A DNA stretch of 64,000 bases, from contig NZ_JAGGQJ010000002.1 in assembly GCF_018613325.1 (NCBI RefSeq), positions 248,001 to 312,000 on the forward strand. Reading direction: 5' to 3'. Below the pieces are notes generated by a model. The model made no database searches, was not told where the DNA came from, and saw only the letters and a program-made list of their open reading frames with translations. Of this stretch, positions 43,461 to 51,719 are shown in pieces. The number at the start of each line of letters is the position of its first letter. Within the stretch, counting starts at the first letter, position 1. The position numbers and the translations under genes were made by a program. This DNA is from Bacillus sp. ISL-34. GTDB taxonomy: Bacteria > Bacillota > Bacilli > Bacillales > DSM-1321.

Positions 43461-43496
43461 AAAAAGGCCGGATTCTATTAGAATCCGGCCTTTTTT
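43461..43496. terminator. Bidirectional terminator
   Basis: AAAAAGGCCGGATTC / GAATCCGGCCTTTTTT. It ends both the TPP-riboswitch transcript and the universal stress gene. Confidence 0.9.
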
Positions 43497-43542
43497 CGAA
43501 GTATGATCAACTAATGCCATTCAGGGAGAACCGGCTCAATCT

Positions 43543-44067
43543 TCATTTTGCAATGAATACCGAACAGGGTGCGTTTTTCGCAATGGAACTACTAGTACTG
43601 CCAAGGAAGAATTTTTCCAAACCGCTCTTAGCGCTATTGCCGACAACGATCAGATCAGCTGAAGTTCTTGCTGCAAAGTCACATACGCTATCTGGCGCAT
43701 GTCCTTCCAATAGTTCGAATTTCCCCTGGACTTGACATTCACTTAACAATCTCAACGTATTACTTTCTGCGTTCAGAATACTATTCTCGACGGCGGAAGG
43801 GGTGTCATTTACCTTTTGATTTCGTGGCTGATCAACTTCAACAACGGGATGTGTTTGGACTGGATCCACATAAAATCCGGCAGCAGGCACGAACCCTGGA
43901 GCCGAGGCGTCACCCATGATCCGCTGTTCAACCTTATCATTTAAGACATGAACTACGGTCAACTCGGCTTTTGGAAAGGCCTTTTTCAATGTTGCTCCAT
44001 ATTCGACGGCCCGTTTACTCTCTTCATTTCCATCAAAAGCGACGACAATATGTTTTAAGTCTTTCAT
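43543..44067 (-). CDS. Universal stress protein (UspA family)
   Basis: 174 residues. N-terminal HIVVAFDGNEESKRAVEYG and the ATP-binding loop VVGNSAKSGLEKFFLGSTSSSIAK (GxxGxxxxxxxGS(T/S) pattern, here GNSAKSGLEKFFLGSTS) near the C-terminus predict an ATP-binding Usp. The mid-region insert (about 55-100) is longer than in short Usps. Start at 44067, about 9 nt from GGGGAGAG. Confidence 0.88.
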   Translation of the reverse strand: MKDLKHIVVAFDGNEESKRAVEYGATLKKAFPKAELTVVHVLNDKVEQRIMGDASAPGFVPAAGFYVDPVQTHPVVEVDQPRNQKVNDTPSAVENSILNAESNTLRLLSECQVQGKFELLEGHAPDSVCDFAARTSADLIVVGNSAKSGLEKFFLGSTSSSIAKNAPCSVFIAK

Positions 44068-44397
44068 TAATATCATCTCTCCCCATTTTAAGACCTTAAA
44101 AGTGTTATACCCACTTTTAAATGGCTTCACGCCTTTAATCGGTATATAGATTGCTATTTACGGGTAAAGGATAGATACGGGCATAGTCAAAATGGTAGGA
44201 TGAAATCTGGTCCTTCATTTACTTGGCATGCACGGAAGATGAGGGGATTCATCGGCAAAGGTGCCGATATCCGAGTATAGTGCAAAAAGAAAAGGGCGCC
44301 TAGCTTCGGCCTTTTATTCAATCGACGAGTTTTCTTTAATAAAAAGGGTAAAATATTTTTAATGAAACATGTCGCAGATGGGAAAATGGGGGTACAA
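44068..44397. other. Intergenic region between usp and pbpG
   Basis: It holds one small terminator-like hairpin (AAAAGGgC ... GCCTTTT, 44288-44318) on the plus strand without a gene in front, and the SD of pbpG. No convincing promoter or other gene is seen. Confidence 0.35.
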
Positions 44398-46395
44398 ATG
44401 AGAGGGTTAGTGAAATTAGGACTAATTATAATATTGGCAATTGTGGTTTTAGGCGCCGGTTCACTATTGTATTTCAGGCAGGGTGCAGATATAAGCCATC
44501 TTGAAAATAATCTTCAGCAACCGACAGGAATCTATGATCTGGATGGGAATCTTGCCAGTACGATCACGGCAAATAAATCCGAAGGTGTTGCGATAGATGA
44601 AATACCGGAACATATGAAACAAGCGGTGGTTTCCATTGAGGATCACCGTTTTTATGAACATCACGGCATAGATTATCAAGGGATTATGCGGGCTTTGGTT
44701 GAAAATGCGAAGGCTGGAAGTGTTGTTGAAGGCGGGAGCACGCTCACCCAGCAGCTTGTGAAGATCACGATGCTGGAATCGGATCGAACACTGAAGAGGA
44801 AGATAGAAGAGTTTTTTCTAGCACAGGAAGTTGAAGATAAATATACAAAAGATGAAATTCTGGAAATGTATTTGAATCAAGTATACTTTGGCCATGGGGC
44901 ATGGGGAATCAAAAAGGCTGCAAATATTTATTTTTCCAAAGAAGTCTCTGAATTGACCGTTGCCGAGGGAGCTTTGCTGGCGGGTGTCATAAACTTGCCA
45001 TCCAAACTTGATCCATACAAGAATTTAGACGGGGCAGTGAAGCGGCGTGATTTGGTTCTTTCCAGAATGGCGGAACATGGTTATTTGACGAAAGATGAAG
45101 AAGCAGCTGCAAAAAAAGATTCGGTGACACTTCTTATGGGGGAGAAGGAAACCGATCCACTAAGAGGTAAGTATCCTTATTATGTCGATCATGTTTTATC
45201 GGAAGCAACGAGTAAATATGGAATCAAACTTGAGGATCTGCTTTCAAAGGGCTATAAAATTTACACGACCCTGGACCAATCCATGCAGCAGGCTACAGAA
45301 ACCGTGTATGGGAATCCAGCCAATTTTCCAGTTGGAACGAGTACCGAAGAACTGGTTCAAAGCGGGTCTGTCCTCCTTGATCCTGAAACGGGAGGCATAA
45401 ATGCACTTGTCGGCGGTAGAGGCCAGCATCAATTCATGGGATATAACCGGGCAACCCAGCTGACAAGGTCTCCTGGTTCATCGATTAAGCCGCTTGTCGT
45501 TTATACGCCAGCTGTTGAAGAGGGATATGATATCACTGACCCTTTAAAGGATGAGAAAATGAGCTTCGGTGAATATGAGCCAACAAACCTGAGTGGTGAA
45601 TATAAAGGAGAAGTCCCCATGTATGAAGCGGTGATGAATTCCTTGAATGTTCCAACGGTTTGGCTATTGAATGAGATTGGCATCGATAAGGGGCTTGATT
45701 CACTTAAGCGGTTTGGGATTCCATATGACAAGAATGATCGGAACCTGTCGATAGCACTGGGAGGGATGCAAAAAGGTGTGTCCCCGCTGCAGATGGCAGG
45801 AGCCTTTTCAGCTTTCGCCAACGAAGGGGAACGGATGGAAACCCATGCCATTGTAAGAATAGAAAATGCCGATGGAAAAGAGGTTGCCGCCTGGGAAGAG
45901 AAAAGCACCAAAGTGACCTCTGCAGGCGCCGTCGACAAAATGAATGCCATGCTGCTTGGAACAGTGGAATATGGCACAGCGAAAAACGCGGCAGTTTCCG
46001 GTTATGAAATAGCAGGTAAAACAGGTTCCACACAAGTTCCAATCGAAGGAATATCAGGAGTTAAAGATCAATGGTTCATCGGTTATTCACCTTCGCTGGT
46101 CGGTGCTGTATGGGCCGGATATGATAAGACGGACGAAAAACATTATTTAACGACACACAGCAGTCAGGGAAGTGCACTCATCTTTCAAAAAATAATGTCG
46201 CAAGCTTTACAGAATCAAGCGGCCCAATCTTTTAAAGCTCAAGATATCGGACCGCTAATAGCTGAACAAGAGGCACTTATAGCTGAGCAACAGGAAAGGG
46301 AAGAAGAGGAGAAAAGGAGACAATATTGGATTGATAAAGGAAATGAGATTCGGGAAGGTTTGAATAAATGGAGGGACTGGGAGGTTCCATGGTGA
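44398..46395 (+). CDS. pbpG: Class A penicillin-binding protein (PbpG/PBP2d-like)
   Basis: 665 residues. N-terminal TM anchor (about 8-25) and GT51 glycosyltransferase domain (EDHRFYEHHG, GGSTLTQQLVK, EMYLNQVYFG). The transpeptidase domain has SxxK in SPGSSIKPL, SxN in NSLNVPT and KTG in AGKTGSTQ. A charged Glu/Arg-rich C-terminal tail follows. It polymerises and cross-links peptidoglycan outside the membrane. The closest B. subtilis protein is PbpG, used in forespore engulfment and cortex primordium. The in-frame ATG at 44362 lacks an SD, so 44398 was chosen (GGGGGT SD). Confidence 0.85.
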   Translation: MRGLVKLGLIIILAIVVLGAGSLLYFRQGADISHLENNLQQPTGIYDLDGNLASTITANKSEGVAIDEIPEHMKQAVVSIEDHRFYEHHGIDYQGIMRALVENAKAGSVVEGGSTLTQQLVKITMLESDRTLKRKIEEFFLAQEVEDKYTKDEILEMYLNQVYFGHGAWGIKKAANIYFSKEVSELTVAEGALLAGVINLPSKLDPYKNLDGAVKRRDLVLSRMAEHGYLTKDEEAAAKKDSVTLLMGEKETDPLRGKYPYYVDHVLSEATSKYGIKLEDLLSKGYKIYTTLDQSMQQATETVYGNPANFPVGTSTEELVQSGSVLLDPETGGINALVGGRGQHQFMGYNRATQLTRSPGSSIKPLVVYTPAVEEGYDITDPLKDEKMSFGEYEPTNLSGEYKGEVPMYEAVMNSLNVPTVWLLNEIGIDKGLDSLKRFGIPYDKNDRNLSIALGGMQKGVSPLQMAGAFSAFANEGERMETHAIVRIENADGKEVAAWEEKSTKVTSAGAVDKMNAMLLGTVEYGTAKNAAVSGYEIAGKTGSTQVPIEGISGVKDQWFIGYSPSLVGAVWAGYDKTDEKHYLTTHSSQGSALIFQKIMSQALQNQAAQSFKAQDIGPLIAEQEALIAEQQEREEEEKRRQYWIDKGNEIREGLNKWRDWEVPW

Positions 46396-46443
46396 TTCTC
46401 AGATAAGGGAAGTATGGCACATGCTCATTAAATAAAATTAACA

Positions 46444-46479
46444 AACTGAGACTGTCAATCATTTGACAGTCTCAGTTTG
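46444..46479 (+). terminator. Terminator-like perfect hairpin after pbpG
   Basis: A 16-bp perfect stem AAACTGAGACTGTCAA / TTGACAGTCTCAGTTT with a 4-nt loop. Confidence 0.75.
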
Positions 46480-46513
46480 TCGGCGAAAGGGAGCGGATTT
46501 CTGAAATCAACTG
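46480..46513 (+). repeat. Fragment of the dispersed intergenic repeat (3' end)
   Basis: GGCGAAAGGGAGCGGATTTC followed by TGAAATCAACTG matches the 3' end of the full repeats at 46634, 48802 and 49030. Confidence 0.75.
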
Positions 46514-46633
46514 AATAATTTATAAGAATAAACTGTAGGCAAACTGCTTTTGCTCCAAAAGGAGGTTCGCAATTTTAAAGGGAGAAACTTGGTTATCCTT
46601 CATGTTTTTTTATTTGTTTATACAGATGAAGCC

Positions 46634-46751
46634 CTCATTGAAGAAATTTGCGAGACTCCTGCCGAATAACTGGCTAGCCGAGACCCCACAGACGCTTGCG
46701 TCGAGGAGGCTTGGCAGACAGTCGGCGGAAAGGGAGCGGATTTCTGAAATC
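46634..46751 (+). repeat. Dispersed intergenic repeat, copy A
   Basis: About 118 bp. Starts CTCATTGAAGAAATTTGCG, has GCGAGACTCCTGCCGAA, GGCTAGCCGAGACCCC, GAGGAGGCTTGGCAGACAGT and CGGCGGAAAGGGAGCGGA, and ends TGAAATC. It belongs to the family of GC-richer palindromic repeats scattered between genes in many Bacillaceae. Directly followed by a recurrent hairpin (AACTGCAGGCAAAC / GTTTGGCTACAGTT). Confidence 0.9.
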
Positions 46752-46766
46752 TATACGTTGTTAAAA

Positions 46767-46807
46767 TAAAAAAACTGCAGGCAAACTCGCGTTTGGCTAC
46801 AGTTTTT
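46767..46807 (-). terminator. Terminator of the 22-residue gene, part of the repeat unit
   Basis: On the minus strand AACTGTAGCCAAAC, 4-nt loop, GTTTGCCTGCAGTTTTTTT. Similar hairpins follow repeat copies B and C. Confidence 0.75.
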
Positions 46808-46814
46808 CATCATT

Positions 46815-46883
46815 TTAAAAAATTAGATTTGCTATTATGCTGATTACGACGATTGCGCCAATCACCATTAAAATGGTTCTCAT
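46815..46883 (-). CDS. 22-residue single-pass membrane peptide
   Basis: The ORF reads a single hydrophobic helix (ILMVIGAIVVISIIANLIF) after MRT, with GAAGAGGGTG SD at 7 nt and a terminator immediately after. It is too short for routine gene calls. SD, stop and terminator make it credible as a membrane micropeptide. Function unknown. Confidence 0.55.
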   Translation of the reverse strand: MRTILMVIGAIVVISIIANLIF

Positions 46884-46919
46884 TTCTATACACCCTCTTC
46901 ATGAAGTAGTCGGAATCAT

Positions 46920-47228
46920 TTAAATATTAACGGTTTGGTTCGATTGGAAACCGAAAGCACTTTCATCATTTTCTTCACAAATAGCCTGTACTTTTTCTAG
47001 CATGGCATGTACATTCTCGCCTTCAAGGATGACTTTCATGGTTGCACACTCTTGAAGAATGAGCACAAAGGATACGAAAGTCGAAAGTTTCTTGGCATCG
47101 ACCAATTTATGGTTACAGATAAAATATATATTCCCTTTAAACTCTTTTGTTACTTGATATAGGTTCATGATTTGTCGCATGGATAATCTTTTATTTGTTT
47201 TAATGTCAGAAGAAATCACTTTATTCAT
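46920..47228 (-). CDS. HPr-fold-like protein without the phosphorylatable His
   Basis: 102 residues. The second half (LVDAKKLSTFVSFVLILQEC ... KVILEGENVHAMLEKVQAI) follows the HPr pattern around the Ser-46 helix and C-terminal strand/helix. The first half lacks the GxHARPA active-site His of PTS HPr. It may be an HPr-like regulatory protein. Start at 47228 by AAAGGAGC SD. Confidence 0.65.
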   Translation of the reverse strand: MNKVISSDIKTNKRLSMRQIMNLYQVTKEFKGNIYFICNHKLVDAKKLSTFVSFVLILQECATMKVILEGENVHAMLEKVQAICEENDESAFGFQSNQTVNI

Positions 47229-47420
47229 GTCGTTTGCTCCTTTTGTTTTTATACTTTTGAAAAGCATAATCAAGATGTCAATTTGGCTACAACTTTTTAA
47301 AAAATGAACAAGTATGTTTGTTTTTTTATGTAATTGTTAGCGGGTCATGTTGTATATTTACCCGGGTAAAAGATTTTGAAACCTATTTGAAAATTCCTAT
47401 TTTTGAAGGGAGAAGGAAAA

Positions 47421-48596
47421 ATGCTCACACTTATAAAAAATGGGGAGCTTTATGGTCCGGAATATATGGGCCAAAAAGATATCCTCTTGGTTGGAAAGCA
47501 AATTGGCTTCATCGAGGACAAGATTGATGTACCTGCCAATTTCGTTGAATTCGAAGTGATTGATGCGAGTGGCCAAATCGTGGCTCCGGGTTTTATAGAT
47601 GCTCACGTACATATTATCGGCGGAGGCGGGGAAGGGGGCTTTAAAACGAGGACTCCTGAAATCCAATTAACAGATGCCACTTTAGCGGGTATAACGACAT
47701 TGGTAGGGGTAATCGGAACGGATGGAACGACTAGGACGATGCCAGCACTGCTTGCTAAAGCGAGAGCGCTTGAAGAAGAAGGAATTAGCTGCTTCGTTCA
47801 GACGGGTTCCTATCAAGTTCCAGTCAAGACGTTAACCGGCAAGATCGAAGACGATTTGATTCTTGTGGATAAAATTATCGGTGTTGGCGAAATAGCCATT
47901 GCCGATCATCGTTCCTCGCAGCCGACTGCAGCTGAACTGGCTAAACTGGCCTCCCAGGCGCGTAATGGAGGTCTGCTGTCCGGGAAAAGCGGTGTCGTCA
48001 ACATTCATGTCGGCGACAGTCTAGATCATTTGCATGTAATTGAGGAAGTTGTCGAGACAACGGAAATACCGATCACTCAGTTCTACCCTACACATATAAA
48101 CCGAAATCCGCATTTATTCAATGCAGGGGTGGAATATGCAAAAAAAGGGGGTTATATCGATTTTACGACAAGTACGATCGAGAAGTTCCTTGAAGAAGGA
48201 GAGGTCAAAGCAAGTACAGCAATAAAAAGGGCACTGGAAGAAGGCGTTGAAATCGGGCAGATCACCATAACTTCAGATGGACAAGCCAGCCTGCCTGACT
48301 TCGATGGAAGCGGCAACCTGCGCGGTTTGAACATTGGTACATGCATGTCCTTATATGATTGTGTTGTCGATGCCGTCCTCGAGGATGGAGTGACAATTGC
48401 CGATGCCATACGGGTTGCGACGGCAAACCCGGCAAACATTTTAAAACTTTCTGCAAAGGGACAGCTTGCGGTAGGTAAGGACGCCGATATCATCATTATG
48501 AATAAACAAACTTTAGAAATAAAATGTGTAATCGCGATGGGGCAGGTCATGGTCAAGGATGGTCAAGCAGTCGTGAAAGGAACATTTGAAAAATAG
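47421..48596 (+). CDS. iadA: Isoaspartyl (beta-aspartyl) dipeptidase
   Basis: 391 residues, same as E. coli IadA. An amidohydrolase with a binuclear Zn site: DAHVHIIGGGGEGG (HxH), NIHVGD, HINRNP and TITSDGQ (Asp). It hydrolyses L-isoAsp dipeptides left from damaged proteins. Start at 47421 by GGGAGAAGG SD. The gene stands alone between repeat-containing intergenic regions. Confidence 0.92.
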   Translation: MLTLIKNGELYGPEYMGQKDILLVGKQIGFIEDKIDVPANFVEFEVIDASGQIVAPGFIDAHVHIIGGGGEGGFKTRTPEIQLTDATLAGITTLVGVIGTDGTTRTMPALLAKARALEEEGISCFVQTGSYQVPVKTLTGKIEDDLILVDKIIGVGEIAIADHRSSQPTAAELAKLASQARNGGLLSGKSGVVNIHVGDSLDHLHVIEEVVETTEIPITQFYPTHINRNPHLFNAGVEYAKKGGYIDFTTSTIEKFLEEGEVKASTAIKRALEEGVEIGQITITSDGQASLPDFDGSGNLRGLNIGTCMSLYDCVVDAVLEDGVTIADAIRVATANPANILKLSAKGQLAVGKDADIIIMNKQTLEIKCVIAMGQVMVKDGQAVVKGTFEK

Positions 48597-48801
48597 AGCT
48601 TTCTAATTTTGTTGGCAGGGCATTCCGCGAATGGATTGCGGTTATACCACGAGCTATTTCCGGTGCGTGTCATAGCCCCCATCAATCATGAAATGTAAAA
48701 AGACCCATAATTATATAATGGGTCTCAGTTTGTCGACAAAGGGGTTCGATTGATCTAATCCCAAACCATTATTTTAAAAGTAAACTTGGATTTATGAAAC
48801 T

Positions 48802-48927
48802 CTCATTGGATTGAAGGAATTTGCGATATCTCCTGCAGGGAATAGTTGGCTAGCCGAGACCCCGGAGACGTTTACTTTGATGAGGCTTGGCAGACAGTAG
48901 GCGGAAAGGAAGCGGATTACTGAAATC
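48802..48927 (+). repeat. Dispersed intergenic repeat, copy B
   Basis: About 126 bp, the most diverged copy: CTCATTGGATTGAAGGAATT, CTCCTGCAGGGAATAG, GGCTAGCCGAGACCCCGGAG, GAGGCTTGGCAGACAGTAGG, TGAAATC. It begins 75 bp after a hairpin (AGACCCAT ... ATGGGTCT, 48701-48725) that recurs at 49220. The remainder of 48597-48800 holds nothing else I can support. Confidence 0.88.
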
Positions 48928-49029
48928 AATTGGAACGTTTTTATTAGAAAAAACTGCAGGCTGTTCTATCCCGAAGCATGACTTTAAATAAGATTCTAGG
49001 ACTGTCCTTAAAGGTTTTTTCCTGTAATC

Positions 49030-49152
49030 CTCATTGAATTGAAGAAATTTGCGACACTCCTGCCGAATAGCTGGCTAGCCGAGACCCCACAGCCGCTAAC
49101 GGCGAGGAGGCTTGGCAGACAGTCGGCGGAAAGGGAGCGGATTTCTGAAATC
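49030..49152 (+). repeat. Dispersed intergenic repeat, copy C
   Basis: About 123 bp, nearly identical to copy A over its 3' two-thirds (GGCTAGCCGAGACCCCACAG; GAGGAGGCTTGGCAGACAGT; GGCGGAAAGGGAGCGGATTT). Followed by the same AACTGCAGGCAAAC hairpin (49170-49218). Copies B and C are direct repeats about 100 bp apart. Confidence 0.9.
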
Positions 49153-49218
49153 AACTGGAATTTTTAAAAGGAAAAAAACTGCAGGCAAACTGGCTTTTCT
49201 TCGAGTTTGTCTACAGTC

Positions 49219-49253
49219 TAAGACCCATTTATTATATAATGGGTCTTTTTTTG
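49219..49253 (+). terminator. Intrinsic terminator in repeat region
   Basis: AGACCCATT, 8-nt loop, AATGGGTCT and seven Ts, with no gene immediately upstream. The stretch 49254-49592 up to the E1 alpha gene is AT-rich and shows only the SD. Confidence 0.8.
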
Positions 49254-49592
49254 TGCTGGATACTTTTTGGATAGGTTTTGAATCGACCGAGCATCTCAAC
49301 AATTTGTAGGTAATCAATATGAAATTTCCCCACTAAAGGTTCTCGTTTTCAAAATGAAGGTGAGGTATCAGAAAACATATTCTAAATAAAGGTAATATGC
49401 GAAAAATTCATTCTATTTAACATATTATTAAAAACTTGGATGTATTATCCTTTTATATAAGGAAATGTAGTTTATGAAACAGCATTTAATCACAGACATA
49501 AAGACCGATAAAACATTTTGGGCTGTTATTTCATGACTGTTCAAAACCTTGGTAAGTTTGCGAAACAAATCTATCTTAAGGGGAGAAATGAA

Positions 49593-50705
49593 ATGGAAAA
49601 GACGGGAAACCCAATAATGAAAGCGCATTCAGGCGGAACTGAGCCGGAAATGTTTCAAGTATTGACTCCTGATGGTGAAATCATTGAAGCGATTGATGGA
49701 AAAATCGATAAATCACTTATGTTAAAGATGTATGAGAGCATGCTTCTGCTCAGAACATTTGACCGAAAATCAATTAATCTCCAGCGCCAAGGCAGGATTG
49801 GAACATATGCACCTTTCGAAGGACAGGAAGCATCACAGGTAGGGAGCGCTTTAGCGTTGTCGGCTGGGGATTGGATGTTTCCCACATACCGTGATCATGG
49901 AGCGGCAATCATTCATGGGCAGGAATTATACCGTGTTTTCCTATACTGGATGGCGCATTTTGACGGCTCAATTTGTCCAGAAGGAAAAAGGATTTTGCCA
50001 CCAAGTGTTCCTATTGCCACTCAAATGGTTCATGCGGTTGGAACGGCTTGGGCAAGTAAGATCAAAGGTGAAAAGAATGTTAGCATTGCTTATTTTGGTG
50101 ATGGAGCCACTTCTGAAGGTGACTTTCATGAGGCACTGAATTTTGCTGGCGTTCATAAAACCCCGACAATCTTTTTCTGCCAAAATAATGGCTACGCAAT
50201 CAGTGTGCCTTTTGAAAAGCAATCGGCATCCAAAACGATATCCCAGCGGGCTGTTGCTTATGACATCCATGGGGTGCGGGTGGATGGAAATGATATTTTT
50301 GCAGTATGGCTGACTGTAAAGGAGGCTGTCGAAAGAGCGCTTAAAGGGGAAGGACCTACATTAATCGAAGCCATTACCTTTCGCTATGGCGCCCATACTA
50401 CTGCAGACAATCCGAACATTTATCGCGATCAGGACGAAATTTCAACGTTCTGGAGGGAAAACCGCGATCCCATTACACGTCTTAGAAAGTATTTGAATAA
50501 AGAGGGTCATTGGAATGACGAGCAGGAGGAATTGGTGTTAAAACAATTCAACGAACTGATCGATGCACACCTTCAAAGAGCCGAAGGGTATCCAAAATCC
50601 GACCCGCTCGAAATGTTTAACCATGTATATGCCGAGGAGTCATGGCATCTAAAGGAACAGAAGCAGGAATTGAACCAAATCTTAAGGAAAGGCGGGAAGA
50701 AATAA
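49593..50705 (+). CDS. pdhA: 2-oxoacid dehydrogenase E1 component, alpha subunit (PdhA-like)
   Basis: 370 residues. Thiamine-diphosphate motif GDGATSEGDFHEALNFAG ... NNGYAIS, with the phosphorylation-loop-like RYGAHTTADNPNIYR. The length and N-terminus (GRIGTYAPFEGQEASQVGSA) match PdhA/BkdA1 rather than acetoin AcoA. First gene of a four-gene operon. Start at 49593 by AAGGGGAG SD. Substrate (pyruvate or branched-chain 2-oxoacids) is unresolved. Confidence 0.88.
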   Translation: MEKTGNPIMKAHSGGTEPEMFQVLTPDGEIIEAIDGKIDKSLMLKMYESMLLLRTFDRKSINLQRQGRIGTYAPFEGQEASQVGSALALSAGDWMFPTYRDHGAAIIHGQELYRVFLYWMAHFDGSICPEGKRILPPSVPIATQMVHAVGTAWASKIKGEKNVSIAYFGDGATSEGDFHEALNFAGVHKTPTIFFCQNNGYAISVPFEKQSASKTISQRAVAYDIHGVRVDGNDIFAVWLTVKEAVERALKGEGPTLIEAITFRYGAHTTADNPNIYRDQDEISTFWRENRDPITRLRKYLNKEGHWNDEQEELVLKQFNELIDAHLQRAEGYPKSDPLEMFNHVYAEESWHLKEQKQELNQILRKGGKK

Positions 50706-51688
50706 TGGGCAAAAATTTAACGATGCTCCAGGCTATTACGGAAGCGCTCGACCAAATGCTGGGCCATGATGATCGCGTGATGATCTTGGGTGAGGATATT
50801 GGAGTGAATGGCGGGGTTTTTCGATCGACGGAAGGGCTTTATGAGAAGTATGGAAAAGATCGAGTTGTGGATACGCCATTAGCTGAATCCGGAATCATCG
50901 GCTCTGCGATAGGTTTAGCCCTTAACGGAATGCTGCCCATAGTGGAGATCCAGTTTCTCGCCTTTATTTATCCGGGATTCGAGCAACTCGTTTCCCACGC
51001 TGCCCGTATGAGGTATCGTACTCGTGGGCAATTTGGGGTGCCACTCGTAATCCGTACGCCATATGGTGCCGGTATCAGGGGTCCTGAACTTCATTCCGAA
51101 AGTGTCGAAACCTTCTTTGCCCATACTCCGGGTTTAAAGGTGGTTGCACCAAGTAATCCATATGACGCAAAAGGGCTGCTCATTTCAGCGCTCGAAGATC
51201 CAGATCCGGTGATTTTTTTGGAACCGACTAAATTGTATCGGGCTTTTAAGGAAGAAGTTCCCGACGAAATGTACCGAATACCAATCGGTCAAGCAAAAGT
51301 GGTCCAGGAGGGAAGCGACCTGACCATTTTTGCATGGGGGGCCATGTTAAGGGAGGCATTGAATGCCGCTAAAAAGATTGAAGCGGAAAAAGGCTGGAAG
51401 TGTGAAGTGGTCGATCTACGAACATTATACCCTCTGGATAGGGATACGATCGTGCAATCCATTAAAAAGACAGGTCGTGCATTAATCGTCCATGAAGCCC
51501 ATAAGACTGCCGGATTAGGTGCCGAGATCATCTCCATTATTAATGATGAAGCTCTTATTTACCTGAAAGCGCCGATTAAGCGTGTAACAGGATTTGATGT
51601 ACCGGTTCCGCCGTTTACGATAGAAGATCATTATTTACCGACTGTGGACCGTGTAAAACAAGGTATAGTCGAAACGATATCATTTTAA
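50705..51688 (+). CDS. pdhB: 2-oxoacid dehydrogenase E1 component, beta subunit (PdhB-like)
   Basis: 327 residues, transketolase-type E1 beta. Typical blocks GEDIGVNGGVFRSTEGL, DTPLAESGIIGSAIGLAL, RTPYGAGIRGPELHSESVE, DLRTLYPLDRDTI. The start overlaps the E1 alpha stop by one base (TAATG). Confidence 0.93.
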   Translation: MGKNLTMLQAITEALDQMLGHDDRVMILGEDIGVNGGVFRSTEGLYEKYGKDRVVDTPLAESGIIGSAIGLALNGMLPIVEIQFLAFIYPGFEQLVSHAARMRYRTRGQFGVPLVIRTPYGAGIRGPELHSESVETFFAHTPGLKVVAPSNPYDAKGLLISALEDPDPVIFLEPTKLYRAFKEEVPDEMYRIPIGQAKVVQEGSDLTIFAWGAMLREALNAAKKIEAEKGWKCEVVDLRTLYPLDRDTIVQSIKKTGRALIVHEAHKTAGLGAEIISIINDEALIYLKAPIKRVTGFDVPVPPFTIEDHYLPTVDRVKQGIVETISF

Positions 51689-51719
51689 TTGTGGTTTTAA
51701 GGGAGAAGGAGGATGACGC

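Noticed and set aside
44288-44318. Small hairpin upstream of pbpG as a riboswitch
   Set aside because: Only a short terminator-like stem; no aptamer-sized structure or conserved motif around it.
46480-49152. CRISPR array
   Set aside because: The repeats are about 120 bp, irregularly spaced and diverged, with no spacer pattern and no cas genes.
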